64,000 nt of DNA. Origin: Arenibaculum pallidiluteum (GTDB lineage Bacteria > Pseudomonadota > Alphaproteobacteria > Azospirillales > Azospirillaceae). Both the position numbers and the translations under genes were made by a program. Each line of letters opens with the position of its first letter. Within the stretch, counting starts at the first letter, position 1. Under the pieces are notes generated by a model. That model saw only the letters and a list, made by a program, of their open reading frames with translations. It was not told the origin of the DNA and did no database searches. Positions 18,554 through 29,890 of the stretch are shown in pieces. The DNA lies in NCBI RefSeq assembly GCF_017355985.1, contig NZ_JAFIQU010000004.1, positions 124,001-188,000 of the forward strand, in the 5' to 3' direction.

Positions 18554-19915
18554 TCACAGCAGCATGCTGAGTGGGTCTTCCACGAGCTTCTTGAAGGCTG
18601 CCAGGAATTCGGCACCGACGGCGCCGTCGACGACGCGGTGGTCGACCGACAGCGTGCAGCTCATCACCGTGGCGACCGCCAGGGCGCCGTCGCGCACCAC
18701 CGGCCGCTGCTCGCCCGCACCGACCGCCAGGATGCAGGCCTGGGGCGGGTTGATGATGGCCCCGAAGTCCCGAACCCCGTACATGCCGAGGTTGGAGACC
18801 GAGAAGGTGCCGCCCTGGTACTCCTCCGGCTTCAGCTTGCCGTCCCGCGCCCTCTTGGCGAGGTCCTTCATCTCGTTCGAGATCTGGGCCAGCCCCTTGG
18901 CGTGGGCCTGCTTGATGATGGGCGTGATCAGCCCCGTCGGCGTCGCGACCGCGACCGAGACGTCGGCATCCTCGAACATCAGGATCGCGTCGTCGGTCCA
19001 GGCGGCGTTCGCCGCCGGCACCTTCTTCAGCGCGATGGCCGAGGCCCGGATCACGAAGTCGTTCACCGACAGCTTGTACTCGTCCGAGCGGGCGTTGAGC
19101 TCGCTGCGGACCTTCAGCAGCCGGTCCAGCTCGCAGTCGATGGTCAGGTAGAAATGCGGGACCGTCTGCTTGGCCTCGCTCAGGCGGCGCGCGATGGTCT
19201 TGCGGATGCCGCTGTTCGGGACCTCGGTGAAGCGCATTCCGAGCTTCGTGACGAAGTCACGGGTGTCGGACCCAGCCGGCTTTGCCGGCGTCGGAGCCGG
19301 GGCCGCAGCCGGCGCGGCCGCGGCAGGCGCCGGGGCGGGAGTCGCGGCAGGCTTGCGGGCGCCGCCGCCAGCGACCGCGGCCTCGATGTCGGCCTTGACG
19401 ATGCGGCCGCCGGGCCCGCTGCCCGACAGGGCCGCGAGGTCCAGCCCCGCCTGCTCCGCCATGCGGCGCGCCAGCGGGCTCGCAATGACGCGCTCGCCGG
19501 CCTTCGGCACTGCCGCCGCGGGCTTGGGCGCTGGCGCCTGGGCCGAGGCCTGCGCCGGTGCAGCGGCCGGCTGAGGCGAAGGCGCCGCCGGTGCAGGCGC
19601 AGGCGCCGGAGAAGCGGCCGGCTGTGCGGCCGGTGCGGGCGCCGGCTTGGATGCGGCGGCGGAGGCGTCCTCGCCTTCCTCCAGCAGCAGGGCGATGGGC
19701 GTGTTCACCGCGACGCCCTGGCTGCCCTCGGCCACCAGGATGCGGCCGAGTCGGCCCTCGTCGACGGCCTCCACCTCCATGGTGGCCTTGTCGGTCTCAA
19801 TCTCGGCGATCACGTCGCCGGCCTTGACCTCGTCGCCTTCCTTCTTGTGCCACTTCGCGAGGTTGCCCTCGGTCATCGTGGGAGAGAGGGCCGGCATCAG
19901 AATCTCGATGGGCAT
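18554..19915 (-). CDS. pdhC: Dihydrolipoyl acetyltransferase, E2 of pyruvate dehydrogenase
   Basis: The structural core of PDH; it transfers acetyl groups from lipoyl-lysine to CoA. The 453-aa protein has one lipoyl domain (Lys43 in [12 protein letters not shown]), an Ala/Pro-rich flexible linker (about 85-135), a peripheral-subunit-binding domain ([19 protein letters not shown]), a second Ala/Pro linker, and the catalytic acyltransferase domain ending with [16 protein letters not shown] (HRxxDG). The long Ala-Pro linkers are typical of swinging-arm E2s. It lies 13 bp after pdhB. Confidence 0.97.
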   Translation of the reverse strand: MPIEILMPALSPTMTEGNLAKWHKKEGDEVKAGDVIAEIETDKATMEVEAVDEGRLGRILVAEGSQGVAVNTPIALLLEEGEDASAAASKPAPAPAAQPAASPAPAPAPAAPSPQPAAAPAQASAQAPAPKPAAAVPKAGERVIASPLARRMAEQAGLDLAALSGSGPGGRIVKADIEAAVAGGGARKPAATPAPAPAAAAPAAAPAPTPAKPAGSDTRDFVTKLGMRFTEVPNSGIRKTIARRLSEAKQTVPHFYLTIDCELDRLLKVRSELNARSDEYKLSVNDFVIRASAIALKKVPAANAAWTDDAILMFEDADVSVAVATPTGLITPIIKQAHAKGLAQISNEMKDLAKRARDGKLKPEEYQGGTFSVSNLGMYGVRDFGAIINPPQACILAVGAGEQRPVVRDGALAVATVMSCTLSVDHRVVDGAVGAEFLAAFKKLVEDPLSMLL

Positions 19916-19928
19916 GGCGCGAACTCCC

Positions 19929-21329
19929 TCAGCTCCGGTAGCAGGCCTTCTTGGCGGCCTCGACGATGTCCTCGGGCTGCGGCAGCGCCAGCTTCTCGAG
20001 GTTGGCGGCGTAGGGCAGCGGGACGTCCTTGCCCGTGACGCGGATCACGGGGGCGTCGAGATGGTCGAAGGCCTGCTCCATCATCTGGGCGCAGAGCTCC
20101 GAGCCGATGCCCGCGAAGGGCCAGCCTTCCTCCACCGAGACCAGGCGGTTCGTCTTCTGCACGCTCGCGACGATGGTCGCGGTGTCGAGCGGCCGGATCG
20201 TGCGCAGGTCGATCACCTCGGCATCGATCCCCTCCGCCTCCAGCCGCTCGGCCGCGGCCAGCGCATGGGCGCACATCAGCGAGAAGGCCGTGATCGTCAC
20301 GTCCTTGCCCTTGCGCAGGATCTTCGCCTTGCCGAGGGGCAGGATGAAGTCGGGATCCGTCGGCACATCGAAGCTGTGGCCGTACAGGATCTCGTTCTCC
20401 AGGAACACGACCGGGTTCGGGTCGCGGATTGCCGCCCTCAGCAGGCCCTTGGCGTCCGCGGCGGAATAGGGTGCGACGACCTTCAGCCCGGGCACATGGG
20501 CGTACCAGCTCGAATATTCCTGGCTGTGCTGGGCGCCGACACGCGCCGCGGCGCCGTTCGGCCCGCGGAAGACGATCGGGCAGCCCATCTGGCCGCCCGA
20601 CATGTACAGCGTCTTCGCAGCCGAGTTGATGATGTGGTCGATGGCCTGCATCGCGAAGTTCATGGTCATGAACTCCACGACCGGCCGCAGGCCGTGGAAG
20701 GCCGCGCCTACGCCGAGCCCGGCGAAGCCGTGCTCGGTGATCGGGGTGTCGACCACGCGCCGCGGCCCGAACTCCTGCAGCAGGCCCTGGGTGACCTTGT
20801 AGGCGCCCTGATACTCGGCGACCTCCTCGCCCATCACGAATACGGTCTCGTCGCGGCGCATCTCCTCGGCCATGGCGTCGCGGAGCGCCTCGCGCACCGT
20901 CATCTTGACGGTGTCGCGGAACCACTTCTCCTCGTCGGTCGCGTCCGGGGCGCCGGCCTCCTGGCCGCGCACGGGCGCAACCGGCAGCGTCGGGCGCGTC
21001 TCGGTCTCGCCCTTCGGCTTCTGCGCCGCTGCGGTGCGCGGCAGGTCCTCGTCGACGCCGAGCGTGCCGACCGCGTCCGGCGCCTCGCCCTCACCGGCGA
21101 GCAGCGCGATGCGGGTGTTGACCGCGACGCCCTCGGTGCCTTCCGGCACAAGGATCTTGGCGATCGTGCCCTCGTCGACGGCCTCAACCTCCATCGTCGC
21201 CTTGTCGGTCTCGATCTCGGCGATCACGTCGCCCGGGCGGACCGCGTCGCCCTCCTTCTTGACCCACTTGGCGAGTTTGCCTTCGGTCATGGTCGGCGAC
21301 AGCGCCGGCATCAGGATCTCAGTCGGCAT
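19929..21329 (-). CDS. pdhB: Pyruvate dehydrogenase E1 beta subunit with N-terminal lipoyl domain
   Basis: The 466-aa protein begins with a full lipoyl domain (about 1-80; Lys43 in [15 protein letters not shown]), then a short linker, then the transketolase-like E1 beta domain ([52 protein letters not shown]). A lipoyl domain on E1 beta is unusual outside Alphaproteobacteria, where it is a known feature of this PDH type (Sinorhizobium, Zymomonas). It may supply additional swinging arms. It lies 76 bp after pdhA. Confidence 0.97.
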   Translation of the reverse strand: MPTEILMPALSPTMTEGKLAKWVKKEGDAVRPGDVIAEIETDKATMEVEAVDEGTIAKILVPEGTEGVAVNTRIALLAGEGEAPDAVGTLGVDEDLPRTAAAQKPKGETETRPTLPVAPVRGQEAGAPDATDEEKWFRDTVKMTVREALRDAMAEEMRRDETVFVMGEEVAEYQGAYKVTQGLLQEFGPRRVVDTPITEHGFAGLGVGAAFHGLRPVVEFMTMNFAMQAIDHIINSAAKTLYMSGGQMGCPIVFRGPNGAAARVGAQHSQEYSSWYAHVPGLKVVAPYSAADAKGLLRAAIRDPNPVVFLENEILYGHSFDVPTDPDFILPLGKAKILRKGKDVTITAFSLMCAHALAAAERLEAEGIDAEVIDLRTIRPLDTATIVASVQKTNRLVSVEEGWPFAGIGSELCAQMMEQAFDHLDAPVIRVTGKDVPLPYAANLEKLALPQPEDIVEAAKKACYRS

Positions 21330-21405
21330 TTCCTTCCCTCCGGCCCCGGCGCGAATGGGGCGCGGCTGCGGCCGCGCCCGCCTGCGGTGGCCAAGTGTCG
21401 TTGCG

Positions 21406-22416
21406 TCAGGCTTCGATCAGGACGTCTGTCCAGAGCTCGCTGGGATCCGGCTCGGGGTTCTGGGTCGCGAACTCGGCGGCCTCGGTCACGATCTCCTTCA
21501 CCTCGCGGTCGATCGTCTTCAGCCGCTCCTCGTCGATCACGCCCTGCTCCACCAGGATGCGCTTGAGGTTGTCGATGGGGTCCATCTCGGACCGCATCTT
21601 GTTGACCTCCTCCTTGCTGCGGTACTTGGCCGGGTCGGACATGGAGTGGCCGCGGTAGCGATAGGTCTTCATCTCGAGGATCATGGGGCCGTTACCGCCA
21701 CGCACATGGGCAACGGCCTCCTCAGCGGCCTCGCGCACGCTGACCACGTTCATGCCGTCGACCACGCGGCCCGGAATGCCGTAGGCGCTGCCGCGCTGGT
21801 ACAGCTCTCCCGCCGAGGCCCGCGCCTGCGACGTCCCCATCGCGTAGCGGTTGTTCTCGATCACGTAGATCACTGGGAGCTTCCACAGGGCGGCCATGTT
21901 GAAGCTCTCGTACACCTGGCCCTGGTTGACGGCGCCGTCGCCGAGGTAGCAGGCGTTGACCTTGCGGTCGCCACGGTACTTATGCGCGAAGGCGAGTCCG
22001 GTCCCCAGCGGCACCTGGGCGCCGACGATGCCGTGCCCGCCGTAGAAATTCTTCTCGCGGCTGAACATGTGCATGGAGCCGCCCTTGCCCTTGGAATAGC
22101 CTCCGCGGCGTCCCGTGAGCTCGGCCATGACGCCCTTTGCGTCCATTCCCGCGGCCAGCATGTGCCCGTGGTCGCGGTAGCTCGTGATGATGGTATCACC
22201 CTGCTCGAGCGCGGCCTGGATGCCGACCACCACGGCTTCCTGCCCGATATAGAGGTGGCAGAAGCCACCGATCAGGCCCATGCCGTAGAGCTGCCCCGCT
22301 TTCTCCTCGAAGCGCCGGATCAGCAGCATGTCGCGATAGTAGCCGAGCAGTTCGTCGGCGGACGGCCGGTTCGATTGCGCTTCCTGCGCCTTGGTGCGGC
22401 GTCGGGTCGTTGCCAA
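21406..22416 (-). CDS. pdhA: Pyruvate dehydrogenase E1 alpha subunit
   Basis: ThDP-dependent decarboxylase subunit, 336 aa. The ThDP motif [17 protein letters not shown] runs to VIENN, the substrate-side [20 protein letters not shown] is intact, and the loop [15 protein letters not shown] corresponds to the phosphorylation-loop region of mitochondrial E1 alpha. The start is a TTG at 22416 preceded by GGGAGG six bases upstream; no ATG fits better. First gene of pdhA-pdhB-pdhC-lpd-lipA-ratA. The 169-bp upstream gap contains a strong palindrome (22545-22567) and a second dyad. Confidence 0.96.
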   Translation of the reverse strand: MATTRRRTKAQEAQSNRPSADELLGYYRDMLLIRRFEEKAGQLYGMGLIGGFCHLYIGQEAVVVGIQAALEQGDTIITSYRDHGHMLAAGMDAKGVMAELTGRRGGYSKGKGGSMHMFSREKNFYGGHGIVGAQVPLGTGLAFAHKYRGDRKVNACYLGDGAVNQGQVYESFNMAALWKLPVIYVIENNRYAMGTSQARASAGELYQRGSAYGIPGRVVDGMNVVSVREAAEEAVAHVRGGNGPMILEMKTYRYRGHSMSDPAKYRSKEEVNKMRSEMDPIDNLKRILVEQGVIDEERLKTIDREVKEIVTEAAEFATQNPEPDPSELWTDVLIEA

Positions 22417-22467
22417 GGGTCACCTCCCACCATTCCCCCGCGCGGATTTTCGCTCCGGCGGACGGGC

Positions 22468-22490
22468 GTTGCCTACAACTAGACGGCAAC
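22468..22490. promoter_or_regulatory. GTTGCC/GGCAAC dyad close to the pdhA start
   Basis: GTTGCC (22468-22473) and GGCAAC (22485-22490) are inverted repeats of six bases with an 11-base spacer, 52 bp upstream of the pdhA start codon. On the minus strand it could fold in the leader or act as an operator. No assignment is possible from sequence alone. Confidence 0.3.
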
Positions 22491-22544
22491 CGTGGGGCGC
22501 GCAAGACGTCCCGCGCAAACTGCTGTTTCAATTGAATAAAATCA

Positions 22545-22567
22545 GATTAACCGAATTCCGGTTAATC
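22545..22567. promoter_or_regulatory. Near-perfect 23-bp palindrome upstream of pdhA
   Basis: The arms GATTAACCG and CGGTTAATC are perfect inverted repeats separated by AATTC. The site is 19 bp beyond the ftsB start-distal end (stop) and 128 bp before the pdhA start, in a locally AT-rich patch. On the minus strand it is followed by TGATTTTATT, so it may be an inefficient terminator for ftsB. However the stem is AT-rich and the symmetry is that of a dimeric repressor operator, so transcription-factor binding controlling the pdh operon is the more attractive reading. Confidence 0.55.
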
Positions 22568-22585
22568 GATTGCCGGGGAAAGAGT

Positions 22586-22945
22586 TTACTGGCGTGGGGT
22601 CCCTTCGGACGCACCGCTCCCCTGCGGAAGCGGAATGACGATCTCGTCGGGATCGGCGAAGTTCAGCATCGCGCGCGCCCGCTCGTCGAGCATGTCGGGG
22701 TCCAGATTGTCGGGCCGCAGCAGCGACGCGCGGTGATCCAGCCGCTCACGCTCGCCACGGATCTGGCCGAGGACGCCCTCGGCCTGGTCGATCTCGCCCT
22801 GGAGCCGGGACAGCGCGATCAGTCCGCGATCCCCGTGTATCGCATGATAGGCGAAATAGGCGACGACGGCCGCAAAGGCAGCCTGCCACACGACGTTGCG
22901 CGCGGCACGGCCGAGCGCGTCCCTGATGCGATCCATGGCGTTCAT
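22586..22945 (-). CDS. ftsB: FtsB/DivIC-family septum formation initiator
   Basis: A 119-aa bitopic membrane protein of the divisome FtsB/DivIC family. It has a short cytoplasmic N-terminus, one membrane helix (about 18-35, VVWQAAFAAVVAYFAYHAI), then a periplasmic coiled coil (SRLQGEIDQAEGVLGQIRGERERLDHRASLL) and a ArgProAspAsnLeuAspProAspMetLeuAspGluArgAla segment typical of the family. FtsB with FtsL and FtsQ links septal peptidoglycan synthesis to the Z ring. The eno-ftsB-pdhA order is common in Alphaproteobacteria. MDRIRD three codons downstream is an alternative start. Confidence 0.9.
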   Translation of the reverse strand: MNAMDRIRDALGRAARNVVWQAAFAAVVAYFAYHAIHGDRGLIALSRLQGEIDQAEGVLGQIRGERERLDHRASLLRPDNLDPDMLDERARAMLNFADPDEIVIPLPQGSGASEGTPRQ

Positions 22946-23037
22946 GGGCGCATGGAATCATGCGGCGGAAGGCCGGTCAAACGGAACTTGACCGGCCCCA
23001 CCGCATGTCATCGGCCCACCGGTGGCGGGCCCCGGTG

Positions 23038-23059
23038 GCGGCCGCAGCGCGGCGGCCGC
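23038..23059 (-). terminator. GC-rich hairpin just after eno
   Basis: GCGGCCGC, a 6-base loop and a second GCGGCCGC (self-complementary arms) form an 8-bp all-GC stem 14 bp after the eno stop. There is no T-run, so if it terminates transcription it does so as a non-canonical or Rho-assisted site. Confidence 0.35.
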
Positions 23060-23072
23060 GGGTCCCCTGGCC

Positions 23073-24411
<1,339 letters not shown>

Positions 24412-24455
24412 GCCGCCAAGGGTGGGGTCCCCCGCCCGGCACCGCGGCGGCGCCG

Positions 24456-25802
24456 TCAGGTCAGCGGCAACTCGACGCGGAAGACCGCGCCCACCGCGGG
24501 GCTGAACGCGACGAATGTTCCGCCCAGATGCTCGCACAGGCTGTTCAGGAGCTGCATCCCGAGCCCGGTAGTCCGCACGGGGTCGAATCCGGCCGGAAGG
24601 CCGGGGCCAGCGTCGCGGACTTCGAGCAGCAGGCGTTCGGACGTGGCTCTGCACGTCATCTCGACCCGAAAGGGACGCGCGGGCGACACGCCATGCTTGA
24701 AGGCGTTCGTCAGCAGCTCGACCGCGATCAGCGCGACGTTCAGGGCCAGGTCCGGTTCGACCCGCACGGGATCCACGCGGGTGACCAGGCACTCCGCCGG
24801 CCGTTCCGGCACGAGCGTCTGGCGGACATCATTGGCGACCTCCGTCAGGTAGTCGCTGAGGTCGATCCGGTCGAGCTCGGCGCCGAGATAGAGGCGCTGG
24901 TGGACGCGCCCTGCGGCCATCAGGCGGCTATAGGCCTGGCGCAGCGCCCGCGCGGCGGACAGGTCGACGGTGCGGGCGATCTCCATGCTCAGGAGGCTGG
25001 TCACGATCTGCAGCGTGTTCTTGACCCGATGGTTCGCCTCGCGAACGCGCATCTCCCGGTCGGCGATCTCCTCACGGGCGCGGGCCAGCCGACGGGCCTG
25101 CTCCGTGGCATCCATCCAGACCGTCAGCGCGCCGCCCGGCGTTCCGGGAAGGGGCACCGCCGAGACCAGCACGGTCCGCGGCGCTCCATCCGGCAGATTG
25201 GCCTGCCACGCCTCCTCGGAGACCGGGGCGCCGGACCTCATGGTGCGGACTGCCGGGAAGGTGTCGGCTTCGTTGCTTCCATAGGGGACGAGGCGCTGCT
25301 GGACCGATGCCAGCGGCCGTCCGGTCAATGCGCCCGGCTGCAGCCCGAGACTCGTCGCTGCGGCCGGGTTGGCCGCCACCACCGTCGCGGCCGCGTCGAC
25401 GACGAGATGCGCGGCCGGCGACGCGGCGAGCACGGCCTCGGCCTCGGCACCCGCGGAGAGCAGGACCAGCAGGCCCCGCGCCCGCTGGCTGCCCAGCCGC
25501 CGCGCCAGGACCGTGCCGCCGCTCCTACGCGGCCGGCTAAGATCCGTCCTGCTGCCCGCCAGCACCGCCTGTACGTCGCTATCCGAGAGTTCCGGAACAA
25601 GTTCCGCGAGGCGCGGCCTGCGGCGTAGGCCCGGCCCTGCCAGAGGGAAGGAGGGCGACGCCCATTTCAGCCGAAGGTCTCCAGGGGTGAACACGGCGGC
25701 AGCCACCGGCAGCGCTTCGAGCATCTCCTGGGTCAGGGCGCGGTCGCGCATGTCGAACCCCACGAGTGCAGGGATGAGGCCCGCGGGGCGAGCAGCGGTC
25801 AT
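24456..25802 (-). CDS. Orphan PAS-containing histidine kinase of the HisKA_2 (HWE-like) class
   Basis: A 448-aa soluble sensor kinase; no membrane helix is seen. Two PAS-like regions come first (LPVAAAVFTPGDLRLKWASP about 30-48; AAHLVVDAAATVVAANPAA about 130-148, with a following PAC-like stretch GGALTVWMDATEQAR). The HisKA_2 phosphoacceptor box is REANHRVKNTLQIVTSLL (His near 258). The ATPase domain has VELLTNAFKHG, DAGPGLP and TTGLGMQLL. This class is typical of alphaproteobacterial general-stress and light/redox kinases. No response regulator is adjacent. The ATG at 25802 is chosen; a TTG at 25841 extends the frame and an ATG at 25751 is also possible. Confidence 0.85.
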   Translation of the reverse strand: MTAARPAGLIPALVGFDMRDRALTQEMLEALPVAAAVFTPGDLRLKWASPSFPLAGPGLRRRPRLAELVPELSDSDVQAVLAGSRTDLSRPRRSGGTVLARRLGSQRARGLLVLLSAGAEAEAVLAASPAAHLVVDAAATVVAANPAAATSLGLQPGALTGRPLASVQQRLVPYGSNEADTFPAVRTMRSGAPVSEEAWQANLPDGAPRTVLVSAVPLPGTPGGALTVWMDATEQARRLARAREEIADREMRVREANHRVKNTLQIVTSLLSMEIARTVDLSAARALRQAYSRLMAAGRVHQRLYLGAELDRIDLSDYLTEVANDVRQTLVPERPAECLVTRVDPVRVEPDLALNVALIAVELLTNAFKHGVSPARPFRVEMTCRATSERLLLEVRDAGPGLPAGFDPVRTTGLGMQLLNSLCEHLGGTFVAFSPAVGAVFRVELPLT

Positions 25803-25931
25803 CCCTTCGTAACGTGAGTCTAGCCGAGGCGCGGAGGGCAATGAAGGCGGATCGCCCCGACATGAGGCGTACCAAGGACGTTCCCCGGGGCCCTGCGCAG
25901 GTCGAAGCCGGGCTCCCTGATCGGTACTGCC

Positions 25932-26777
25932 TCAGATCGCGACCGGGTTGCCCTTGGCGATCCCATCCAGCGACCGGAGTATCCCGAGGATATCGGCCAT
26001 GGCGGCCAGCGGCACCATGTTCGGGCCGTCCGACGGCGCCTTGTCGGGATCCTGGTGGGTCTCCATGAAAACGGCGGCGACGCCGATCGCGACCGCGGCC
26101 CGGGCCAGCACCGGGACGAACTGGCGCTGCCCCCCGGAACTGTCGCCGAGCCCGCCGGGCTGCTGGACGGAATGGGTGGCATCGAAGACCACCGGATAGC
26201 CGGTCTGCGCCATGATCGGCAGGGAGCGCATGTCGGAGACCAGGGCATTGTAGCCGAAGCTTGCCCCGCGCTCGCAGAGCAGCACGTTCTGGTTGCCTGT
26301 CGATGCGATCTTGGCCGCGACGTTGCGCATGTCCCAGGGCGCCAGGAACTGCCCCTTCTTTACGTTCACCGGCCGGCCGGTCGCGCCTGCGGCGAGAAGC
26401 AGGTCGGTCTGGCGGCACAGGAAGGCCGGAATTTGGAGAACATCGACGGCCTCGGCCACCGGCGCGCAGTGCTCCGGCGCGTGCACGTCGGTCAGCACGG
26501 GAATGCCGAACGCCTCCCGCACCGCTGCGAGCACGGGCAGACCCTGCTCCATCCCGAGGCCCCGGGCCGCCGAAACCGAGGTCCGGTTGGCCTTGTCGAA
26601 GGAGCTCTTGTAGATAAGCCCGATGCCGAGCGGGCGCGTGATCTCGACCAGCGCCTGCGCGGTCTCCAGCGCATGTTCGCGGCTCTCGATCTGGCAGGGC
26701 CCGGCGATCAGGACGAACGGCCGGTCGTTGGCGACCGACAGCTCACCGATCCGGACGGTCCTCGCTTGCGTCGTCAT
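25932..26777 (-). CDS. kdsA: 3-deoxy-8-phosphooctulonate synthase (KDO-8-P synthase)
   Basis: Condenses arabinose-5-phosphate with PEP to make KDO-8-phosphate for the lipopolysaccharide inner core. The 281-aa TIM-barrel shows [68 protein letters not shown] and [13 protein letters not shown]. The start is the ATG at 26777 (MTTQARTV) with GGAGG upstream; the open frame runs much further but is not KdsA. pyrG lies 43 bp upstream; the pyrG-kdsA-eno order is widely conserved, here with a kinase inserted between kdsA and eno. Confidence 0.97.
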   Translation of the reverse strand: MTTQARTVRIGELSVANDRPFVLIAGPCQIESREHALETAQALVEITRPLGIGLIYKSSFDKANRTSVSAARGLGMEQGLPVLAAVREAFGIPVLTDVHAPEHCAPVAEAVDVLQIPAFLCRQTDLLLAAGATGRPVNVKKGQFLAPWDMRNVAAKIASTGNQNVLLCERGASFGYNALVSDMRSLPIMAQTGYPVVFDATHSVQQPGGLGDSSGGQRQFVPVLARAAVAIGVAAVFMETHQDPDKAPSDGPNMVPLAAMADILGILRSLDGIAKGNPVAI

Positions 26778-26820
26778 GGCATTGGCCTCCAGGTGTTCCC
26801 GGGCGGACGTGGCGGTCGCG

Positions 26821-28449
26821 TCAGACCAGACGCGACTGGTCGATCGCCGCGCGGATGAAGTCCCTGAACAGCGGGTGCGGGTCGAACGGCTTGCTCTTGA
26901 GCTCCGGATGGAACTGAACGCCGATGAACCAGGGATGGTCAGGAATCTCGACGATCTCCGGCAGCGCCCCGTCGGGGGAGAGCCCGGAGAAGAGCAGGCC
27001 CGCCGCCTCCAGCCGGTCCTTGTAGTTGATATTGACCTCGTAGCGGTGGCGGTGCCGCTCGTCGATGGTGCCGGTCCCGTAAATCCCGGCGACCCGCGAT
27101 CCCGGGACGAGCTGGCAGGGATAGGCGCCAAGACGCATCGTGCCGCCGAGATCGCCTTCCGCAGAGCGCTGTTCCAGCGCGTTGTCGCGAACCCATTCCG
27201 TCATCAGGCCGACGACGGGCTCCTGGTTCCTGCCGAACTCCGAGGAGCCCGCGTTGGGAACCCCGGCGAGGTGCCGGGCCGCCTCGATCACGGCCATCTG
27301 CATGCCGAAGCAGATCCCGAAATAGGGGATCTTCCGCTCGCGCGCGAACTGCGCCGCCAGGATCTTGCCCTCGGTGCCGCGCTCGCCGAAGCCGCCGGGC
27401 ACGAGGATCCCGTGCACGCCCTCGAGCTCGTGGACGGTGCCTTCCTTCTCGAAGATCTCCGACTCCATCCACTCGAGCCGAACCCGAACGTTGTTCGCGA
27501 TGCCGCCGTGCACGAGCGCCTCGGCCAGCGACTTGTAGCTGTCGAGCAGGCTCGTGTACTTGCCGACCACCGCGATCTTGACCTCTCCCTCGGGATGTCG
27601 GACGCGCTGGACGATGTCCCGCCAGCGCGAGAGGTCCGGCTCGCCCTCGTCTGGCATGCCGAAGTACTTCAGGACCTGATCGTCGAAGCCCTGCTCGTGG
27701 TAGCTGATCGGCACCTGATAGATGGTCGGCACGTCGAGCGCCGCCATCACGCGCTCCTGCGGCACGTTGCAGAACAGCGCGATCTTCCGCCGCTCGTTCT
27801 CGGGAATCGGGCGCTCGGAGCGGCACAGCAGGATGCCCGCCTGGATCCCGACGGACAGCAGCTCCTTCACGGAATGCTGCGTGGGCTTGGTCTTCAGCTC
27901 GCCGGCCGAGGGAATGTAGGGCACCAGCGTCACATGCACGAAGAGGGCGCGCTGGCTGCCGACCTCGTTTCCGAACTGGCGGATCGCCTCGAGGAACGGC
28001 AGGCTTTCGATGTCGCCGACGGTGCCGCCGACCTCGCAGATGCAGAAGTCCTCGTCCGTCAGGTCGCTGCCGATGAACTCCTTGATGGCATCGGTGACGT
28101 GCGGGATCACCTGCACGGTCGCGCCGAGATAGTCGCCGCGCCTCTCGCGCGCGATCACGTCGGAATAGATGCGGCCTGTGGTGATGTTGTCGCTCTTGCG
28201 CGCGGCGACGCCCGTGAACCGCTCGTAGTGGCCGAGGTCGAGGTCGGTTTCGGCACCGTCGTCGGTGACGTAGACCTCGCCGTGCTGGTACGGGCTCATG
28301 GTGCCCGGGTCGACGTTCAGGTAGGGGTCGAGCTTGCGCAGCCGCACCTTGTAGCCCCGCGCCTGCAGAAGCGCGCCAAGTGCAGCCGAGGCCAGTCCCT
28401 TGCCGAGCGAGGAGACCACGCCGCCGGTCACGAAGATGAACCGAGTCAT
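26821..28449 (-). CDS. pyrG: CTP synthase
   Basis: Makes CTP from UTP, ATP and glutamine. The 542-aa enzyme has the N-terminal synthetase domain ([20 protein letters not shown] with the P-loop-like ATP site, [27 protein letters not shown]) and the C-terminal class I glutamine amidotransferase domain ([24 protein letters not shown] with the nucleophile Cys, and a VQFHPELKS His/Glu pair). Full length. It follows secG after a probable terminator. Confidence 0.98.
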   Translation of the reverse strand: MTRFIFVTGGVVSSLGKGLASAALGALLQARGYKVRLRKLDPYLNVDPGTMSPYQHGEVYVTDDGAETDLDLGHYERFTGVAARKSDNITTGRIYSDVIARERRGDYLGATVQVIPHVTDAIKEFIGSDLTDEDFCICEVGGTVGDIESLPFLEAIRQFGNEVGSQRALFVHVTLVPYIPSAGELKTKPTQHSVKELLSVGIQAGILLCRSERPIPENERRKIALFCNVPQERVMAALDVPTIYQVPISYHEQGFDDQVLKYFGMPDEGEPDLSRWRDIVQRVRHPEGEVKIAVVGKYTSLLDSYKSLAEALVHGGIANNVRVRLEWMESEIFEKEGTVHELEGVHGILVPGGFGERGTEGKILAAQFARERKIPYFGICFGMQMAVIEAARHLAGVPNAGSSEFGRNQEPVVGLMTEWVRDNALEQRSAEGDLGGTMRLGAYPCQLVPGSRVAGIYGTGTIDERHRHRYEVNINYKDRLEAAGLLFSGLSPDGALPEIVEIPDHPWFIGVQFHPELKSKPFDPHPLFRDFIRAAIDQSRLV

Positions 28450-28483
28450 GCCGTTCGTCCGTACCGAGGAGAAGAAGCGATCC

Positions 28484-28514
28484 TAACGAAAGAGGCGGCG
28501 ATGGCGCCGCCTCT
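28484..28514 (-). terminator. Intrinsic terminator after secG
   Basis: On the minus strand AGAGGCGGC (28506-28514), a 6-base loop and GCCGCCTCT (28491-28499) make a perfect 9-bp GC-rich stem followed by TTCGTT. It starts 30 bp after the secG stop and would separate tpiA/secG from pyrG-kdsA, with some read-through likely because the T-tract is interrupted. Confidence 0.6.
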
Positions 28515-28543
28515 GGTGATCCCGGGAATTGGCTGGCCGGCGG

Positions 28544-28882
28544 TCACTGGACCGGAGCGGCCGGGGCCGCGGGAGCCACGGGCGCCGGATTGGGCGTCGG
28601 GGCCAAAGGGGCGTTCTGCTCGGCCGGAAGGGCGTCGATGATCGAGGCCGGCCGGCCGTGGGATCCCGCGAGGATCACGAGGACGATGCTCGTGAACATG
28701 AAGCAGCCCGCGAGAATAGCAGTGGTGCGCGTCAGCAGGTTGGCCGTGCCGCGGGTCGTCATCATCCCGCCCATGGTGCCGCCGCCGATTCCGAGGCCGC
28801 CGCCCTCGGATTTCTGGATCATCACGACCCCGATCAGCGCCAGCGCGATCAGGAGATGAACGACGAGGATCACCGCTTCCAT
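28544..28882 (-). CDS. secG: Protein-export membrane protein SecG
   Basis: Small SecYEG translocon subunit, 112 aa. Two membrane helices are visible: VILVVHLLIALALIGVVMIQ (about 4-23), ending with the conserved cytoplasmic KSEGGGLGIGGG, and TAILAGCFMFTSIVLVILAG (about 53-72). The C-terminal tail is Ala/Pro-rich (APVAPAAPAAPVQ). The tpiA-secG-pyrG arrangement is widespread in Alphaproteobacteria. Confidence 0.93.
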   Translation of the reverse strand: MEAVILVVHLLIALALIGVVMIQKSEGGGLGIGGGTMGGMMTTRGTANLLTRTTAILAGCFMFTSIVLVILAGSHGRPASIIDALPAEQNAPLAPTPNPAPVAPAAPAAPVQ

Positions 28883-28977
28883 GCGTCACCCGCACTTCCA
28901 AAAAGCCACAGGGCGCGCCAGCCGGTCCACACCGGCGGCACGCCCGCGGCCTATGTAGTCCGTCCCGGCCCGCGACG

Positions 28978-29730
28978 CTAGCGGCAAGTTACCGCGATCG
29001 CCCAGAAGTCGTCCGCCACGAGGCTCGCCCCGCCGACGAGCGCGCCGTCGACGTCCGGAAGCCCCAGCAGCTCAGCCGCGTTCGACGGCTTCACGGAACC
29101 GCCATATAGAATGCGAAGCGCGCCCGCCGATGCAACCTTCTTCGCGACTTCGGCCCGGATGAAGGCGTGCATCGCCTGCACCTGCTCCGCGGTCGGGGTC
29201 AGCCCGGTCCCGATGGCCCAGACGGGCTCATAGGCCACGACGGTGTTCCCGGCATCGGCGCCTGCCGGCAGCGAGCCCGCGATCTGGGCCGCCACCACGG
29301 CCTCCGCCCGCCCCGCGTCACGCTCCGCCCGCGTCTCGCCGACGCAGACCACCGCGACGAGCCCCGCGCGCAATGCGGCCTCCGCCTTAGCGCGCACGGT
29401 GGCGTCGTCCTCGCCATGGTCCTGGCGCCGCTCCGAATGACCCAGGATCACGTGAGAGGCGCCGGCGTCGCGCAGCATCTCGGCCGAGATGTCGCCGGTA
29501 TGGGCGCCCTTCTCGCGGGCATGGCAATCCTGCCCGCCCACGGCGATGGCGGACCCCCTGACGGCTTCGGCGACCGAGGCCACCAGCGTCGCCGGCGGGC
29601 AGACCAGCATGTCGAACCCGGCGGCCGCCTCGAGCCCCAGTCGCGTCGCTAGGTCTCCCGCCAGCGCGAGGCCTCCGGTGCGCAGCCCGTTCATCTTCCA
29701 GTTGCCGGCGATCAGCTTGCGGCGGGCCAT
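28978..29730 (-). CDS. tpiA: Triosephosphate isomerase
   Basis: Interconverts dihydroxyacetone phosphate and glyceraldehyde-3-phosphate. The 250-aa TIM barrel has GNWKMNG (catalytic Lys near 12), [10 protein letters not shown] (catalytic His), [14 protein letters not shown] (catalytic Glu) and the phosphate loop [13 protein letters not shown] strong GGGAGGAG precedes the ATG. Divergent from ppiD with a 160-bp gap; 95 bp upstream of secG. Confidence 0.97.
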   Translation of the reverse strand: MARRKLIAGNWKMNGLRTGGLALAGDLATRLGLEAAAGFDMLVCPPATLVASVAEAVRGSAIAVGGQDCHAREKGAHTGDISAEMLRDAGASHVILGHSERRQDHGEDDATVRAKAEAALRAGLVAVVCVGETRAERDAGRAEAVVAAQIAGSLPAGADAGNTVVAYEPVWAIGTGLTPTAEQVQAMHAFIRAEVAKKVASAGALRILYGGSVKPSNAAELLGLPDVDGALVGGASLVADDFWAIAVTCR

Positions 29731-29808
29731 GCTCTCCTCCCGAGGTTACATTGGCGCGTCTTGTACCAAGGCCCTGGTGGAGGCGCCAGATCGCCGGGAA
29801 TTGCCGGG

Positions 29809-29837
29809 TTGCGGGGCTTGGGGGGTACTTCTATGAT
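29809..29837 (+). promoter_or_regulatory. Predicted ppiD-trpE promoter
   Basis: TTGCGG (29809-29814), 17 bp, TATGAT (29832-29837): a strong -10 box with ideal spacing, 53 bp upstream of the ppiD ATG, in the divergent gap with tpiA. It would drive ppiD and, since the gap is 3 bp, trpE. Confidence 0.6.
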
Positions 29838-29890
29838 GCCGCCCGCCCCGCATCCGGCGTGGCTCCCCTTCATTTCTGTCATCCCGAGCC

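Noticed and set aside
28883..28977. Possible tRNA gene between tpiA and secG
   Set aside because: The 95-bp gap has no cloverleaf arms or T-loop consensus GTTCRA.
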